From an uncultured Bacteroidota bacterium (lineage in GTDB: Bacteria > Bacteroidota > Bacteroidia > Chitinophagales > Chitinophagaceae), in the NCBI GenBank assembly GCA_903905065.1, contig CAIVEW010000060.1, positions 62,001 to 126,000 of the forward strand: a stretch of 64,000 bases of DNA, written 5' to 3'. Shown here piece by piece: positions 17,973 through 27,300 of this stretch. The notes beneath the pieces were generated by a model. It saw only the letters and a list, made by a program, of their open reading frames with translations, ran no database searches and was not told where the DNA came from. A program made the translations under genes and the position numbers. Within the stretch, counting starts at the first letter, position 1. The number at the start of each line of letters is the position of its first letter.

Positions 17973-19943
17973 TTACTTGCTGCGCTCGTTCAAGGTCATC
18001 ACCACACGGCGATTTTTAGCCCTGCCTTCGGCAGTCTCATTCGTAGCTATTGGCATCCTGCTGCCACGCCCTACGGCTATGATCCTGTCCTTGTCGACAC
18101 CCAGCTTGATAAGATAATTCTTAACAGCCTGGGCGCGCTTGAATGAAAGCAGTTCGTTGCGTTCCACTGTCCCCCTGCTGTCGGTATGGCCTTCGCAGAT
18201 GATGTAGAAATTATTGTTCTTGCCTACTTCCAGAACAGCTTTTTCCAATACCGGGTATGACGACGGATGGATGGAGGTTTTACCAAACTCAAATAAGATA
18301 GGAGTTGTGATATCTGCCAATGGAGCAGCCTTGCTCTCAGTGACTGCCGGTGGTGGTGGCGGCGGAACAGCGAGTGTAATGTCGTTACCATTGCCTTTAC
18401 AATCGTTTACACTTACAGTGATACCAGTGTAGGTTCCGGCACACAACCCAGATATGGTCACCGCGTTGCTTGAGCTAACAATCGTGTTCAAAGCTGGTTT
18501 CGGAGAACCGTTAAAATTATAGGTTACTTTAACTTTCTGCCCGTTTTTAAGGCCAGCTAAAGTAATAGTACCATCGCAGGCGTCATTGGCAGTAGGGTTA
18601 GTAGAAGTTTCATAAATATTTATTGGCGGGTTAGAAAGGCTTACCGGCGTACCATCAATACGATGTCTGCCAACGGTCGCGGATATATTTGTGTAAGATC
18701 CTGCACCCAGCTTCTCCAATTTCAGGCGGCCATCCGGTTGCACTGCCATATCAGCAGCAGTACCCGGTTTGCCATCTACTGAGTAATTCACCGTTACTGG
18801 TTTAACGGGTAAGCCGGTAAGCGTAATACTTCCATCGGTCGCTCCGCAAACAGTAGGGTCAATTCCGCTAACGCCCATTACACTTGGAACTGGAGTTCTC
18901 TTACCACCGAAGAGGATACGAACCCCTAAGTTTCCTCCATAAGACAGGTCGTTGCTCTTCGTAACATTATTCAACACCGAGCTGTAATCACCGACATTAT
19001 TAGTAATGCGGTAGTTGTTTTGGGGCGTATTATTAAACGGCTGGTAAAGCAGGTATGCACCTACAGTAAGCGCTACATTGTCAGAGAAAAAGAAATTGAT
19101 CGCCGGACGGGCAATAAAGCCTAAAGAACCGCTTGTATAAGATACAGTTCCCGATTTCTTAGTTGGCGCCTGTGCCAGGCCTACATTATAACCGAGCGCT
19201 TTTTCTGCATTAAAATATTGCTGGATCGTTTCGCCATCAGGATGCGTGGTATTATTAAAGTGTGTTTGCGTGATCTGCAGATCCGTAGACGCCGGAGTGA
19301 GGGAATTGTCGTAAACAGTAATAATATTACCACCTTCCGAAGTAACGTGCTGCACTATTTCCTCGTAGTCAAAAGTTGCATTGGTGTTGTATGCATTTTT
19401 GATACTCACATTATAAAGTACACCAAGGTCGGCAGTGAATCCAAATCTTCTAGAGAACCTGTCTTTATATTTCAGCACCAAAGGTATGTTCACGTTAGTG
19501 ATCTTCAGTGATTCTTTCACAGGTTGGTTCGCGGTTATCTCCTGCCTGGATATTTCACCGGTCTGATCTGTTGACTGGTACTGTACATGAAAATTATCCA
19601 ATGTTGCATCACCGCTCTGCGACAAATACATGATACCGCCACCAATGCCAAAATGATTACTGTTTCCGAAGAAATAGCCCAGTTGCAAGTCACCGCCGAA
19701 TGACGTACCGTTGGTGAACTTCAGATTGCCCAGGTTGGCATCACTTAAGGCATTAAGATAATTGCCCATCGAGTTGCCCATGGTCATGTTCCTGGTAAGC
19801 ACACCACCCATCACATTTAAGTCTATCGCCCACTTGCCCATGAGTGCATCATTAGGATATTCTTTCCTGGTAGAATCTTTCATTTGGGCAGTAGCTGATA
19901 ACATTCCGTTGGCAGCTATCAACACGAAAAGTAATTTTTTCAT
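17973..19943 (-). CDS. outer-membrane barrel - Ig-like modules - OmpA fusion protein
   Basis: 656 residues with a signal peptide (ends near SATAQ). About residues 30-350 read as an outer-membrane barrel (porin-like, with many glycine-aromatic strands). Two internal modules follow (about 355-440 and 445-525), each of the form G-x-I-x-L-x-GL...Y...G...L-x-AG-x-Y-x-x-I. Then comes a proline run (PPPPPP) and a C-terminal OmpA domain (about 545-656) with the peptidoglycan-binding pattern EGHTDSRGTVERN, LSFKRA and GRAKNRRV. The protein should span the outer membrane and grip the cell wall. It starts 24 bases after the large PKD/glycine-rich gene on the same strand, so the two are likely co-transcribed. 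The internal modules make the architecture unusual for OmpA proteins. Confidence 0.85.
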   Translation of the reverse strand: MKKLLFVLIAANGMLSATAQMKDSTRKEYPNDALMGKWAIDLNVMGGVLTRNMTMGNSMGNYLNALSDANLGNLKFTNGTSFGGDLQLGYFFGNSNHFGIGGGIMYLSQSGDATLDNFHVQYQSTDQTGEISRQEITANQPVKESLKITNVNIPLVLKYKDRFSRRFGFTADLGVLYNVSIKNAYNTNATFDYEEIVQHVTSEGGNIITVYDNSLTPASTDLQITQTHFNNTTHPDGETIQQYFNAEKALGYNVGLAQAPTKKSGTVSYTSGSLGFIARPAINFFFSDNVALTVGAYLLYQPFNNTPQNNYRITNNVGDYSSVLNNVTKSNDLSYGGNLGVRILFGGKRTPVPSVMGVSGIDPTVCGATDGSITLTGLPVKPVTVNYSVDGKPGTAADMAVQPDGRLKLEKLGAGSYTNISATVGRHRIDGTPVSLSNPPINIYETSTNPTANDACDGTITLAGLKNGQKVKVTYNFNGSPKPALNTIVSSSNAVTISGLCAGTYTGITVSVNDCKGNGNDITLAVPPPPPPAVTESKAAPLADITTPILFEFGKTSIHPSSYPVLEKAVLEVGKNNNFYIICEGHTDSRGTVERNELLSFKRAQAVKNYLIKLGVDKDRIIAVGRGSRMPIATNETAEGRAKNRRVVMTLNERSK

Positions 19944-19967
19944 TTATGCGCTTTTAAATGTTGGTAT

Positions 19968-22900
19968 TTAGTTTTTAATAAATTTAGCTCCGGCTATTTT
20001 CACTCCTTCGCCATAGCAATCAACCATATAGCAACCTGCAGGTAACCCGGTAACGTCAATTTTGGCCTCACTGCCGGCCGTCATCACGCTACTCACTTTC
20101 TGGCCCAGCATATTGGTAATGGTAACATTTACATTGCCGCCGGTCATATTCAGCAACTCCACGTTTATGTATTCGGCAGCCGGGTTAGGGAATATTTTCA
20201 TCTCCGGCTGGTTGGCATTTACATTAGCAATACCTGTAGTAGACGCCGGAGCGTTGTAGTACGTTTTTTGTGTACATCCACCGCGATTGGTAATTACCCA
20301 GTAGTACCTGCTACCTGTTTCCAGGTTGGCAATAGAATAGTTCTGGTTATTGGCACCTGCAATTGCTGTGGAATCCAGTGTCACCGCATCATCATACCCC
20401 CACTGGTAATTATCCACATCAGCATCCTTACAGATGAGTTGCTGATTAAAGTAAATAACTTCCGGGTTAATATTAGCAGCAGAGCTGACGGCAACGGTAA
20501 AACCATTATTGTTCTGGCAACCAAGAGAGTCATTAATGAACAGATACACAACTGCAGTACCTGGATTGTTGAAATTTACAAGGCAATATTGCCCATCAGT
20601 TCCCTTTGCCCATACGTAACCGTTGTCAACAACCCAGTTGTAGGTCATACCCGGACCTGGTGGCACTGCCGCACCAAAATTTTGGTACAAGGTGTTATCA
20701 CAAGCTGAATTAGACGGATGTACCGTAATATCAACAAGTGATGGCGTCGGATTAACAGTCACGGTAACATTTTCGGTATTCGTACAGCCATATGCCGTTA
20801 AAGTGTAAGTGTATACTACCGTGGCGGCAGTTGTCAATGAGCTTGTAAAAACCGCGCTCACGTTACCTGCTCCGCTGACACCTGTTGGTGATATGCCCGG
20901 CACTGAAGTATTGCTCCATGTATAGGTTGTCGTCGGGGTATAACTGTCGGGGTAATAATTGAACGGGGCACCGCTGCAAATAGTTGCCGTTGTATCGGTT
21001 GACAATTTCGGGTCGGGATGAACTGTAAGCACCACATTCTCGGTATTTGAACAACCATTTGCCGTAATCGTATAATAATAGGTTGTGTTCACGTTCACAT
21101 AAGTAGTGTTATCGAGCGACTCATTTATCACGCCGGTACTGCCGGTGCTGCTTGTCCCCAGGTTTTCTATCCCCGGCACATAAAGCCGTGTCCAGGAATA
21201 GGTTGCACCGCTTGTATTACTACCCGGAGTAAAGTTAAACGTCGTGTTATCACAGGTCGTTGCCACCGATGGGTTATTATTCAGTTCCGGCGTTGGATTC
21301 ACTTTAACTGCAACATCCTGCACGTTTGAACAACCTTGAGCAGTCAGTGTATACACATAAGTAACTGTGACTACGCCCGGTTGCGTACTGTTAAGCACTT
21401 CACTTATTGAAGCGCTCAAAGCAGAATCGGCTGATTCTGTTATCCCAGACACAGAGTCGCGCACCCAGGCGAAGCCAGTGCCTGCAGTAAGGCTCGTAGC
21501 CGTATAAGTAAACACAGTATTGTTACAAATGGAATCAGGGGTAAGCGTACTATTCAACACAGGTGTAGGCTTCACCGTGTCCGTAACCGTCTGTGAATTC
21601 GGACAGCCATTTGCGGTCAGGAAATAGGTGTAGGATACAATAACCGGATATGTATTCGGATTGATCAATAATTCGTGAATGACACCCGAATCACTCAGGC
21701 CGGGGTTTGAAAGACCAGGGTTTTCTTCACGGCTCCAGGTAAACGCAGTACCCACGGTATTGCTTCCCGGAATGTATGTAAATGTATCGCTGGTACAATT
21801 CGAACCGGCATTAAGCGGCGTATTCAGTACCGGTGTCGGATTCACTCTTACGATCAATGTATCCATATAGTTGCACGTGCTGCCTGTAGGAGTGAGCGTA
21901 AACACGTACTCAACCGACTGAGGGGATGCAGTTGTATCCATCAATACCTCTTCAGGCCCACCCGCACCAGCGGAGGAACTGTTGCTGATACCATACTGCA
22001 AAGCACGGCTCCAGGCAAAATCGGTAAGTGCAACATTAGAAGTTGGTTCATAACTCAAAGTTGCTCCGCTACAGACGTTGGTATTAATCCGACTAGTGAA
22101 CATCGGGTGCGGATAAACATTCACAACCACATTTTGCGTATCCATACAGCCCATGAAATTCAGCACATACTGATAGTCAACGGGAATTGATGTGTCGGCT
22201 GCGTTTACGAGAATCTCACTCACGTCGTCTGCGCCTGTAGTTCCGGTATTAGTAATCCCTGCTATTGTAGCCCGGCTCCACGCATAAGTAGTACCCGGAT
22301 CTGTAACAGTGGTTGTAGGGTGATAATTGAACAAGGTGCTGTCGCATATCGAATGAGGTACCAACGTACTGTTTAGCCTTGGTACCGGATTATCTTTTAA
22401 GACAAAACTCATTGATTCTCCAGTACAACCGGAATCGACTGGCGTAACCGTAATGGTAGCAGAGTCCGTATAGTTAAATGGATTAACTGGGGCGAACCTG
22501 GCTATTTTGGTGGTGCCATTGGGGCCCAGTCCGAAATCTGTATTATCATTTACCCAGTTAAAAACAACGCCTGCCGGACCGCCAGAGAAAGTTATGTCAT
22601 TCGTGGAATCGCCGTTGCACACTGTCTGTCCGGAATAAAGATTTACCGATGGTATCGGCTTAACCTTTACACGAAAAGGGTTCATGGTGCTCGAGCAGGT
22701 TGCACTGCTGACTGTGAGTGAACCCGAATAAACTGCGGCCGGCGCGCTTGCTGGCAACACAATCGGGAAGGCCGAAGCTGGTATTGTATCCGCCGTAACG
22801 TCAACAAAACCATGCGCGTGAGCCGAGTCACTCCAAACAATGCTATAAGTTCCCGGAATCACATAAGTGATCGTAATAATGCCGTTAGTACTGTCATAAC

Positions 22901-24110
22901 CAGAAGTGTGTGTAAAGGCAGTAACCTGGTCAGGATCGGTATACGATGAGCCACCGCCACCGCCCGTCCAAACGCCGCCGCCGCCGCCATAGTAGCCGCC
23001 GCCGCCGCCGCCAGAAATACCTTGCGTACTGCCATCGCCACCCCGGAATGCTGATCCATCGGAACCAGTCGCCCAGCCGGGGTAAGCGGCGCCTGCGCCA
23101 CCTGCGAGCTGGGAACCACCGGCAGCAAAGTTTGTAGCAGAGCCCCCCCCGTTGATCGCACTGTTACCTCCGATCAGCCCTCCACCTGCACCACCGGCAC
23201 GATCGCCTGTAGAATCCCATCCGTCACCGCCGCCACCGCCGGCAATAACCAGCCAACTGCCATCAAAGGAAATCCCCGACGCACCGCCGCCGCCGCCGCC
23301 TGAGCCGTAAATAAATGAATTGCTGTTTCCGCCGCCGCCAACACCGCCGTTTGCGCCATCAGTGGAACCGTCAGCGCCAACACCGCCGACGTTAAAAAAA
23401 AGTTGCTGGCCCGGTGTGACCGTAAGCGTACCCTGCACACGTCCACCATATCCTGGCATATAAGGCCCAGGAGTGGCATTTTGCCGTCCCCCTCTCGCGC
23501 CCTGCACATCAAATTGCAAACTGGTGACACCAGCCGGAACAGTCCAGGGTATGGCATTACCGACAGTATCAAAAACCACTGTGTCAGGACCTACATTCAT
23601 TAAACCAGAATACAATATTGAGGCACTATCCGCACCAGCGCAAACTGCGGGGTTCGCACCCAAAATGACGGAAGGTTGCGGATTTACATCAACAATAAGG
23701 AATATCGTGACCGGTTCCCCTATTCCATCAGACACTTCTATCTCGAGGAAGTCATTTGTAACACCGGTGCCAGGAGTATAAAAGACACCAGTAGGCGTCA
23801 CAGTCCCCCCCGAGGAAGCCGTTGCTGGCAGTCCTGTAACCGCCCCCTCCGAGATTGACCAAGTTTCGGTCTGCCCAAAATCGGGATCGATTACCGCCAG
23901 CCAGGAGCTGATATCATTAGGTACGCCCGCACAAACGTGAATAGTCTGGCTTGGACCATATACAAAAATAGGATTAGTATTAGTGGGTACTGCCTGGGTA
24001 GTGCTACTAAGCAATAACAAAAACACAAAAAATGACAAACCCGCTGCACGTAATCTGTTAACCCTCTTTTTGTTATTTGCCTTTAATGCGCAAAAAAATC
24101 CTGATCGCAT
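19968..24110 (-). CDS. large T9SS adhesin-like protein with glycine-rich and PKD-like domains
   Basis: About 1380 residues from ATG 24110; a start 16 codons earlier is possible, but a clean hydrophobic leader (LSFFVFLLLLSSTTQA) follows either. Order: an N-terminal Ig/cadherin-like domain; a region of about 230 residues very rich in glycine (GGGGGG runs) that begins WTVPAGVTSLQFDVQGARGG and ends near GIITITYV, like the Gly_rich family also found in ALK receptors; a linker; at least six PKD-like repeats of ~90 residues (PTP-x-LN...C...WSR...GI...LT-x-x-GC); and a type A T9SS sorting domain (MKIFPNPAAEYINV...KFIKN). It is secreted to the surface. Adhesion or gliding is the likely role, but no direct proof exists. 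OmpA-family gene 24 bases downstream. Confidence 0.85.
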   Translation of the reverse strand: MRSGFFCALKANNKKRVNRLRAAGLSFFVFLLLLSSTTQAVPTNTNPIFVYGPSQTIHVCAGVPNDISSWLAVIDPDFGQTETWSISEGAVTGLPATASSGGTVTPTGVFYTPGTGVTNDFLEIEVSDGIGEPVTIFLIVDVNPQPSVILGANPAVCAGADSASILYSGLMNVGPDTVVFDTVGNAIPWTVPAGVTSLQFDVQGARGGRQNATPGPYMPGYGGRVQGTLTVTPGQQLFFNVGGVGADGSTDGANGGVGGGGNSNSFIYGSGGGGGGASGISFDGSWLVIAGGGGGDGWDSTGDRAGGAGGGLIGGNSAINGGGSATNFAAGGSQLAGGAGAAYPGWATGSDGSAFRGGDGSTQGISGGGGGGYYGGGGGVWTGGGGGSSYTDPDQVTAFTHTSGYDSTNGIITITYVIPGTYSIVWSDSAHAHGFVDVTADTIPASAFPIVLPASAPAAVYSGSLTVSSATCSSTMNPFRVKVKPIPSVNLYSGQTVCNGDSTNDITFSGGPAGVVFNWVNDNTDFGLGPNGTTKIARFAPVNPFNYTDSATITVTPVDSGCTGESMSFVLKDNPVPRLNSTLVPHSICDSTLFNYHPTTTVTDPGTTYAWSRATIAGITNTGTTGADDVSEILVNAADTSIPVDYQYVLNFMGCMDTQNVVVNVYPHPMFTSRINTNVCSGATLSYEPTSNVALTDFAWSRALQYGISNSSSAGAGGPEEVLMDTTASPQSVEYVFTLTPTGSTCNYMDTLIVRVNPTPVLNTPLNAGSNCTSDTFTYIPGSNTVGTAFTWSREENPGLSNPGLSDSGVIHELLINPNTYPVIVSYTYFLTANGCPNSQTVTDTVKPTPVLNSTLTPDSICNNTVFTYTATSLTAGTGFAWVRDSVSGITESADSALSASISEVLNSTQPGVVTVTYVYTLTAQGCSNVQDVAVKVNPTPELNNNPSVATTCDNTTFNFTPGSNTSGATYSWTRLYVPGIENLGTSSTGSTGVINESLDNTTYVNVNTTYYYTITANGCSNTENVVLTVHPDPKLSTDTTATICSGAPFNYYPDSYTPTTTYTWSNTSVPGISPTGVSGAGNVSAVFTSSLTTAATVVYTYTLTAYGCTNTENVTVTVNPTPSLVDITVHPSNSACDNTLYQNFGAAVPPGPGMTYNWVVDNGYVWAKGTDGQYCLVNFNNPGTAVVYLFINDSLGCQNNNGFTVAVSSAANINPEVIYFNQQLICKDADVDNYQWGYDDAVTLDSTAIAGANNQNYSIANLETGSRYYWVITNRGGCTQKTYYNAPASTTGIANVNANQPEMKIFPNPAAEYINVELLNMTGGNVNVTITNMLGQKVSSVMTAGSEAKIDVTGLPAGCYMVDCYGEGVKIAGAKFIKN
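22920..23420 (-). repeat. low-complexity GGC/GCC-rich tract coding for polyglycine
   Basis: Several blocks of repeated GCC/CCG trinucleotides on the plus strand (for example near 22960-23010, 23220-23240, 23280-23300 and 23325-23350) encode glycine runs in the minus-strand gene. These are short tandem trinucleotide tracts, prone to slippage and length change. Base composition here is far more GC-rich than the flanks. Confidence 0.75.
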
Positions 24111-24364
24111 ATCAATATAGTTTATGAATAATTCCGAAAAATACTCAATTAACGCCACTAATTTACAAGCAGCAAGACTATTTTTTTAAAAAAATATATC
24201 TCAATAATTTCTTGTTATCAATTCATCAATAGAATGTTAACGACAAATTAATATGCATTTTTATTTAATAAAAATTGTGCGGGATAACGTTTTAAAATGA
24301 AATTTCTGCTGAAAAGATGCAATAAGATCAGCAAACAATATGCATTAAATAAAAATAGATGATA

Positions 24365-27300
24365 CTATTCTCGGATTATGAAGTGCAGTACAATATTCCC
24401 GGTGATTTGTCCGGAATTCGTTCTTTCGGAAAGACTTAACAAGTATATACCGCTTGCCAAAGAATTATCTAATTCAATTTTCTCTCTGAATTTTCCATCC
24501 TCTACCCGCACGGCCTTTCCGTATAGCATTTGGCCGGCCATATCTGTTATTTCAATGAAAACCTCGTCTACCAGACTAGCCACGCCGGAAATGGTAAATG
24601 TTCCGTTATTAGGATTGGGAATGAGGCCTACCCTAGTTATTCCGGCTGGTATTTGCTGAACGCCTGTGTTATTGATATTTACGACCAACGAACCTTCCGC
24701 CGACACTGGACCACAATTACTCCCTCCCAAGGTTATGCAGGCGACCGTATCATTATTTATCATGCTATTACTAATAAATGTATCAGATACTGCGCCAGGA
24801 ACCGCAATACCATTTATCTTCCATTGATAGGTGATGCCGGTTCCACCGTTTGTAACCATGGCAACGAATGTATCTGGTTGCCCCGGAGCCAAGGCGCCGC
24901 CGGGGTAAGCCGTTATGCTCAATGTTGGAGTGAGTAGCGGAACGACAGTTATGTTTATATTATTGCTGCTAAAAGCTGAATCTATAGAAAGGCAATGGTA
25001 GTCACTGTGAATCACACAGAAAATATTATCTCCCGTTAAAGGCATAAAGGTGTAGGTGCTACCCCACCCTGCGTTAATACCATTTTTCATCCATCTGTAT
25101 GTCGGCATTGAACCTCCGTTCACCGGATCAGGAATAATTGTGACCGAATGTGTTGCACAAATGGAATCGCCGGGGCTTGCTGAAATAGTTGCCGATGGCA
25201 CAACATTGGGCGTTGTGGTTACACTAAATGTTGCGCTAGCCGTTGCAGGCATTACACAGGCGGCATCACTGACCAGCGTCACAGACACAGTATCTCCATT
25301 CAATGGTGAATACGTATAGGAACTGTCGGGCCCGGTGACACCAACACTAATACCATTGACGAACCAATGGAACTCAGGTGAACTGCCACCAAATGCCGGT
25401 ATCGCCTTGAACGTAGCTACTGATCCTTCACATACCGTATCGCCAATGGTGGTAGTTACAGTAACTGAGGGCACGGAAACTGTTGTGACATCGATGGTAG
25501 CGCTGCCCGTCATATTGCTTCGGCACCCGGTAACAAGGTTTACGGCGAGAACGGTATAGGTACCTCCAGCCGTATAGGGTCCGTAAAAAAGAGCCGCACC
25601 CGTCCCGGAATCTGCGGCCACAAAAGAAGACCCGTTATAAAGACTATAGCTCAGGCCCGTATCAGACCCATTTAGTTCAATATTCAGGCCAGTTCCTCCT
25701 GCACAATAGCTTCCGCCGCCGGTCACATTAAAGGCAGCAGGCAACACGTTAACCGTAACAACAACCGCTGCACTGCAGCCACTGGGCAACGCATAAGAAA
25801 GGATGGTAATTCCTGAGGCGATAGCCGTTGCAGCGCCTGTAGCAGAACCAATACTTACTACCGTCGTTGTATTACTGCTCCAGATGCCGCCTGGCGCCAG
25901 GTCACTAAATGTATAAACCGATCCTACACAAAGGCCCGTAACACCCGCTATAGAGAAAAGTGGATTTACGGTCACTGTTTTAGTTACAAAACAACCGGTA
26001 GACATTGTATAACTGATCGTTGCAGCCCCGCCCGATACGCCGGTTACAACGCCGGTTGCAAGACCTACGGTCGCTACTGCCACATTATTGCTGTTCCAGC
26101 TACCTCCGGCTGTGGCATCGCTCATATCAATGGAATATCCCTGGCAAACAAGCGAAGCGCCGGCGATAGAAACAGGGTACGGATTAACGGTAATAATGGT
26201 GGAAGTCGCGCAGCCTGTAGGCAAAGTATAAGTAATTGTAGTAGTACCCAATGCAACGCCTGTTGCTATACCCGAAACAGAACCAATTGTGGCTATCGCG
26301 GGGGAAGCAATATTCCATACTCCTCCCGTTAACGTATCACTGAAACCAGAAGTTGATCCCAGGCATACGCTCCTGGTACCTGCTATGATAGATGGCAGCG
26401 GGTTTACAGTAAATGCTGCTGTGGCCGCACAGCCGGTTGGTAATTCAAAGGTGATAAGAACGGCCCCTGCAGAAATGCCATTTACTACGCCAGAACCAGA
26501 TCCCACAAAAGCAGTTGCGCTATTGCTACTGGTCCATAAGCCGCCGGCAGAAACGTCAGATAATGTGACCGAAGCACCCGCACAAACATGAGTCGTACCC
26601 ATAATAGCAGCAGGAGAGACATTGACAGTAATACTCAAGGTGGTAATACAACCAGTTGGTAACGCATACGTGATAACAGTGCTACCTGTAGCGACCCCGT
26701 GCAGCAACCCGGTAACGGAATTTACTGTTGCTACCGACAGTGTGCCGGAACTCCAGTTCCCACCGGAAGTACCGTCGCTTAACAGATAGTTCAAACCAGC
26801 GCAAATCGAGGGAGCGCCGCTAATAACAGCAGGTAGAGGATTGATGGTAACGACTTTAACGGCGAAGCACCCTGTACCCAGTATGTAACTTATTTCACTA
26901 CCACCGGAAGATATTCCTGTAACCACACCTGTTGTCCCGGCAACCATAGCTGCCGCGGTATTACTGCTACTCCAGGTTCCCCCTGCTGTAGCATCGGTCA
27001 GGGCCGATGTCATCCCAGCACAGATCGCCAATGTACCTGTAATCGGCGATGGTGACGCAAAAACCGTTTCCTCAGAAGTCGCAATGCAGCCAGTGGGCAA
27101 AGTATAAGTGACTGTTGTGGTACCCGCTGACATCCCCGAAACAATTCCCGTTGCACTGCCAACGGTTGCAATCGCAGGAGCGGTAATGCTCCAACTTCCA
27201 CCTGTAGTAATGTCACTCAATGCGGCGGTGCTTCCGGTGCACACATTGGAAGCGCCGCCGATTGCAGACGGTAGCGAATTTACCGTTACAGTTGCAAATG

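Noticed and set aside
22900-23450. GCC/CCG-rich tracts that could be a regulatory or fragile site
   Set aside because: They code in frame for glycine within the adhesin and fit a Gly_rich domain; no independent function is supported.
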